This document shows, piece after piece, positions 17,501-20,692 of a stretch of DNA of 20,692 bases. A program made the position numbers and the translations under genes. Numbering within the stretch: position 1 is the first letter of the stretch; each line of letters starts with the position of its first letter. The notes below the pieces were generated by a model, which saw only the letters and a program-made list of their open reading frames with translations, was not told where the DNA came from and did not search any database. Origin of the DNA: JAVJRN01 sp047635055 (GTDB lineage: Bacteria > Bacteroidota > Bacteroidia > Cytophagales > Cyclobacteriaceae); contig JBLIIJ010000069.1 of the NCBI GenBank assembly GCA_047635055.1, positions 1-20,692 on the forward strand, given 5' to 3'.

Positions 17501-20500
17501 GGAAATGCCTACTACTTGGCCGGAGGAAAACTGGTTCGCACTATGCGCCTTAACCAACGCGACATATTCTCCGGGCAATATTTGTCGCTCTGGAAGTCTA
17601 ACCGTCAATGCTGGGTCCGATAGCTGTAAGACGCTTAAATTAAATGTCTTGTCCGATAGATTATAGAGCTCCACGTATTCAACTTCTGGTAAACCGACAG
17701 ATGGCGATGGATCAGCAAAGATTTCAGAAATTAAGATATCGCCTCTTTCTGGCAATGTTGGTAAGTTATAATTGAAGGTAAGCGTATCGTCTAAAAGGAA
17801 GTTCCCAGCCTCATCCGCTACATTTTTTACCCTTATGGAATACTCGCTTCCCTCATTTAAGTTAAAAGCGAAAGTCATATTGATTGTGGAATCATTGACC
17901 AACTCAACACCAACTGGTTTACCAACGGTAAGGAGTGAATAGCTTGGAAGACTTAAGGCAGATACGACATCAATTTTTTCGGAAAATCCCAGCGTAATGA
18001 CATTGAAAAAATCTGCCTCAGCTAAGGCAATTGCAGGTGGTTTGGTATCATTGATCACAGGAATGGTCCGTGCTGGAATCAACCGACCATAAAGATCTTG
18101 GAAAGAGGAGGTCTTGAAGGGCAAAGCTTCATTTTCTTCAATATCCTTATCGAAGTACAAGACAATTGCTTCATTCTCTTCTCCTCCCAAAGTTGCCAAA
18201 GAAGGCGTTTCACCATCCATTGCAAAACTAAACTTTGAAATCGAACTGAAGTTCGTTGATGTATTCAATTGCAATGTTTTGTTATCCAAAAAGAGGATCT
18301 GATTAACATACGAGTCAAATACAGCTTGAACCTCAACAACCTGTAAGTCCAAGCCTGCAACTGACTTTAATAAGGAAAGGTCTATTTTAATCGAGTCTCC
18401 ATTGAAAAATGATGTCTCTGAAATGAGGATTGCCGAATCTGGTTTTGGACTGCTCACAGCTTCAATAATGAATCCACCAACTGCATAACTAGTCAAATCA
18501 TCTAATCCTATCATGTTTTGACTAAAAGATAAGGAGATGGAAGAATCTGACAAGAAAGTGGACATTCTCACAGCAGGATTGATCGTATTAACTCCAATGG
18601 AATAGCTAGTTCCAATATTTTCCACCTGGTCAGTCAGTGAGTCAATCTCTAAATTAAGCTCCTCTTCCTGTGGTAAAATACCAAAAGATAAAATATAGTT
18701 CAATGAGTCGGGCCCTTGTGTGACGACTTTTGTCGGGTTTGTTCCATCGAGACTGTAGTTGGTGAGTACACTCGCCAAAGAATAATTCAACTTTTCGTTA
18801 AAAGAAATTTGCATTGAATTACTTGAAAACGGTAAAGCTTCCAATACCCTCGGTGGTAATGGGTCGTAAACAAAAGTGCGATTTCTTGTTGATGTAAAAA
18901 CATTCCCAAAAAGGTCAGCAACATTTTTCAAAGACAATTTCAAAGGTACTTCCGTATTAAATTTAACATCAAATTCGAGCTGGATTTGATGCTTCCTAGG
19001 AAAGGATATACCTGTAGGAAAAAAAGCATCATTTAATACGAAATTGATGGCGGACGAAGCGACCAGCGTATCTATGGCCTCATCAAAATTGACTATTAAC
19101 GTAGTATCATCAATGGCTTCCACCGATGCTATTGAAGGTGCCCTCGTATCATAGATGAATGTCTTTGCCAGGGTGATCATCGAGAACCCGATTCGGTCAT
19201 TGACATTTTCCACGTAGAGGGTTAATTCATCGTTTTCCTTAAAATCACTCGAAAATGCTAATATCACTTTGGAAGAATCCAACTGATTGAATAAAGCCTC
19301 CGTTGGCTTTTGCGTGCCTTCTAATGTATAATTATTATTATTGAGTGCAGAGCTTACTGCAACGTCTTCGGAAAAATCAACTTCAATTATTCGCGATGCG
19401 ATAACTAGAATAGTATCGAGCTGATCAGCGATAGCAAACGACTCTGCTATTGAAAATTCATTCCCGAGTGTATCTTCAATATTTATGAGTTGTAAAGAAT
19501 AATCACCGAGATCAAAATCTGATTCAAATGTCAAATGCACCCTGTGATGTGCTGAATCCTGACGAATAGCTGACTTTGGTTCAATGAAGTTGTCAACAAG
19601 AAAATTAGCCTCTCGCTCAGCTGTTGATTCTTTTATAGGCTCATCGAATATCAAAGCGATCACATTAAAATCAATAGGTCTAATGATCGATAATACTGGA
19701 GGCTTTTTATCAAAATAAAAATCTATACGAGTTGGGTCAATGATGTTGCCACTACAATCCGCAACATTCTCGATTTGTATCGTATAGAATTGCTCTGAAA
19801 TCAACTGATCCTTAAGCGTTAAATAAACCTCGGTGTAACTCACATAACTTACCGACTTAGGGTGTTCATTGCCAATTCGAAAATCCAAATTTGAAATAGA
19901 AGATTCCTCCATTGGCTCATTGAATTTCACATAAACACTGTCAAAGCCAATAACCGTTAGTTCTTCAAGCAAAGGAACTGACTGATCAGCTGCTAAGAAA
20001 AAAACACTATTCAAAACGCCGGGTGTTCCTCCCGATTCATTTGTCGTAGCAGTCCAATTATTGTCTTCACTGCAGCGCAATTCCGGATTGATTTGCTCAA
20101 GGGAATAACCTCCGTCGGCCTTAAAATCATCGTCAAACCAATCATCATCATAATAAATACTATCCACGAGGCTTTTAAATTGATCCCTTAGAATTACAGA
20201 ATCTCTAGGTGTACTTAGCGCATCAAAATTATTGATAACAATAATATTGGTACTGGAAGAAAATGACCCTTCGCTGCTATTATCTACGATCAGTACATAC
20301 TCATTTGATTCAAGCGTATAGGCCGGAAGTTCTTTGTTATTCAGCAAGAAGCCTTCAAGCCTGATCGCATGGCTGCTTGGATTATAAATCTCCACATATT
20401 CTCCAGAATAAGCTGTGGGTTGATTTCCTGTGGGCACAGTGAAATCTGCCATTACTTCATTCAACACTATTTCACGAAAGTTGGTAGATACATTAAAATT

Positions 20501-20692
20501 AAAGTCTGTACTCAGTTTGTCAGCGATGGCATTTTCAGCATCATTGCGAATGTTGTTTACTTTCAAATTGTAGTGGCTATTTCTTAGCCCATTAATAGTC
20601 AAAATCACCTTCTTGGTATCCTCCAAGTTGCGCGACGCATTGCTAATTTGATCAATTCCAGTGATGGTATAATTGTCCCTATTTTCTGCTGA
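14570..20692 (-). CDS. Giant lamin-tail / Ig-repeat surface protein, 5'-truncated by window
   Basis: The frame is open from the right edge, so the N-terminus is outside; 2040 codons are visible (residues here count from base 20692). Five lamin-tail domains start near 72, 983, 1241, 1501 and 1760. The first four share NE/SEIMADP-type starts, DGG(Y/I)SLE and a C....NW..S....GGTPG..NS ending. Between and after them are SbsA/Big-like Ig modules: about seven in a row between the first two LTDs, and one after each of LTD2, LTD3 and LTD4. The C-terminus (about 1937-2040) resembles a FlgD-like Ig domain (NVNVYNQSGQLTKSL, LWNGTNESGD, GYYIVVFELYD) and ends in TVVVGR. This may serve as an outer-membrane sorting or anchoring domain, as in type IX secretion cargo. 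The codon at 20624-20626 is TTG and could be taken as a start, but the frame continues upstream with NYTITG, a motif seen in the Ig modules, so it is internal. The likely role is extracellular or surface, perhaps adhesive or structural; no enzyme motif is seen. Confidence 0.9.
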   Translation of the reverse strand, partial: SAENRDNYTITGIDQISNASRNLEDTKKVILTINGLRNSHYNLKVNNIRNDAENAIADKLSTDFNFNVSTNFREIVLNEVMADFTVPTGNQPTAYSGEYVEIYNPSSHAIRLEGFLLNNKELPAYTLESNEYVLIVDNSSEGSFSSSTNIIVINNFDALSTPRDSVILRDQFKSLVDSIYYDDDWFDDDFKADGGYSLEQINPELRCSEDNNWTATTNESGGTPGVLNSVFFLAADQSVPLLEELTVIGFDSVYVKFNEPMEESSISNLDFRIGNEHPKSVSYVSYTEVYLTLKDQLISEQFYTIQIENVADCSGNIIDPTRIDFYFDKKPPVLSIIRPIDFNVIALIFDEPIKESTAEREANFLVDNFIEPKSAIRQDSAHHRVHLTFESDFDLGDYSLQLINIEDTLGNEFSIAESFAIADQLDTILVIASRIIEVDFSEDVAVSSALNNNNYTLEGTQKPTEALFNQLDSSKVILAFSSDFKENDELTLYVENVNDRIGFSMITLAKTFIYDTRAPSIASVEAIDDTTLIVNFDEAIDTLVASSAINFVLNDAFFPTGISFPRKHQIQLEFDVKFNTEVPLKLSLKNVADLFGNVFTSTRNRTFVYDPLPPRVLEALPFSSNSMQISFNEKLNYSLASVLTNYSLDGTNPTKVVTQGPDSLNYILSFGILPQEEELNLEIDSLTDQVENIGTSYSIGVNTINPAVRMSTFLSDSSISLSFSQNMIGLDDLTSYAVGGFIIEAVSSPKPDSAILISETSFFNGDSIKIDLSLLKSVAGLDLQVVEVQAVFDSYVNQILFLDNKTLQLNTSTNFSSISKFSFAMDGETPSLATLGGEENEAIVLYFDKDIEENEALPFKTSSFQDLYGRLIPARTIPVINDTKPPAIALAEADFFNVITLGFSEKIDVVSALSLPSYSLLTVGKPVGVELVNDSTINMTFAFNLNEGSEYSIRVKNVADEAGNFLLDDTLTFNYNLPTLPERGDILISEIFADPSPSVGLPEVEYVELYNLSDKTFNLSVLQLSDPALTVRLPERQILPGEYVALVKAHSANQFSSGQVVGISQFPSLGNLGDSLRLKTITAITIDEVNYSSDWYADNLRDDGGYSLELINPEPTCPTFLNWSASTSPNGGTPGEQNSVYSLSPDTLAPKVIDFQLKVDTLEITFSEYMDSLSVVTTASEGFGISSISFNQEANEATFFFGQIMERNATYGLTLTGPKDCSGNEMEAFNIVLGDGYIPVFGEVIITEIMADPTPAIGLPEVEYLELYNATDKSFDLDVLFLSDPTKSVALPSREIEPGEYIALVPSSSIALFEGMNVIGVASLPNLGNTLDSLVLSNKYEETIEEINYSKEWYRNTDKDDGGYSLELINPMSPCPGQANWMASESELGGTPGGENSVFSLDVDAEAPVIIDQALLSDKTLRLLFSEALDTSSVERISFSGVSVDTFLITSQNATIVEVVLEEVLVIGVRYEILVSGIADCSGNIMEPATISFGKGRKPNFNEVLISEMMADPDPAIDLPSAEFFELQNMTADLISLDEVQLIVGDDSVFLSSIVLAPLEIVILCPTSAVASYSEFGTTYGLTGWISISNSADYVGLLNSDQLIFDMNYTADWYEKDSDGGISLEMKDTSNPCAEALNWSASVNTNGGTPGRSNSTSTSIPDNFGPELLQVDFSSPNSFEAVFNERLSSGSLDAVTVEITPSLNFRSILFTSLARNKIVAEFSDSFLPNQPYDVRFTNLEDCNGNLSKASSSFIYPVESVGTYIIINEILFNPKGDGVDYVEVYNISDDYVNLKDWQLGRIQDEEVSQVSMISESNLILGPKSYLVLTTDAAIVATQFPNSIQSNMHNLSSMPTYPNTDGTVALMDQRGTILDQFSYDEDDHSSLLEAVDGVSLERISFENPTNDRNNWTSASSLVDFGTPGYENSQILDGQGIVGRVSIVPKVFVPGLNGSAAMQSFTTINYTLAKSGMFANVNVYNQSGQLTKSLANGSSLSTAGFMLWNGTNESGDVVRMGYYIVVFELYDGSGNKEVMRETVVVGR

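Noticed and set aside
14814..18302. Several plus-strand open frames inside the lamin-tail gene
   Set aside because: They are antisense shadows of a long minus-strand gene with clear domain repeats; none shows a start context or a recognisable family.
20624..20626. TTG start of the lamin-tail gene
   Set aside because: The frame stays open to the window edge and the upstream 22 codons (including NYTITG) look like the Ig modules, so the gene starts outside the window.

Overview
The window looks like chromosomal DNA from a marine-type Bacteroidetes, most likely order Cytophagales. The evidence is a tRNA promoter of the Bacteroidetes type (TTTG ... TAnnTTTG), exported proteins with signal peptides ending in A-Q or G-Q, OmpA/PD40 and lamin-tail proteins, a DksA-like protein with the degenerate zinc finger usual in this phylum, and few Shine-Dalgarno-like sequences. 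No species can be named from the sequence alone.

Left part (1-2763). A decayed DUF3570-type gene on the plus strand runs in from the left edge, broken by several stops and frameshifts. After it come two tightly coupled minus-strand genes for a membrane-bound iron-sulfur oxidoreductase: a membrane plus ferredoxin subunit, then a CCG-domain subunit. A plus-strand tRNA-Phe(GAA) follows at 2848-2920, with a recognisable promoter and a strong terminator.

Gap (2954-4111). About 1.15 kb has no convincing gene. It holds a perfect 28-bp palindrome, a short degenerate tandem repeat and possible gene debris.

Middle (4112-12587). Three co-directional genes look like one operon for exported proteins: a 1345-residue TPR protein ending in a CHAT (caspase-like) protease domain with an intact His/Cys dyad; a 707-residue PD40 beta-propeller/CRD/OmpA protein that should bind peptidoglycan; and a 742-residue exported protein of unknown family. 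This is the best candidate for an undescribed system: an envelope-located TPR-CHAT peptidase with a peptidoglycan-anchored partner and an unknown third component.

Right part (12582-20692). A translationally coupled minus-strand housekeeping operon (dksA-like, scpB, rluB) ends tail-to-tail with the CHAT operon, and the stop codons are interleaved. Upstream of it, past a terminator region, is the 3' part of a giant surface protein (at least 2040 codons; its start lies beyond the right edge). It has five lamin-tail domains, many SbsA/Big-type Ig modules and a FlgD-like C-terminal domain. Its cysteines show a striking pairing between lamin-tail domains and the Ig domain directly after each.
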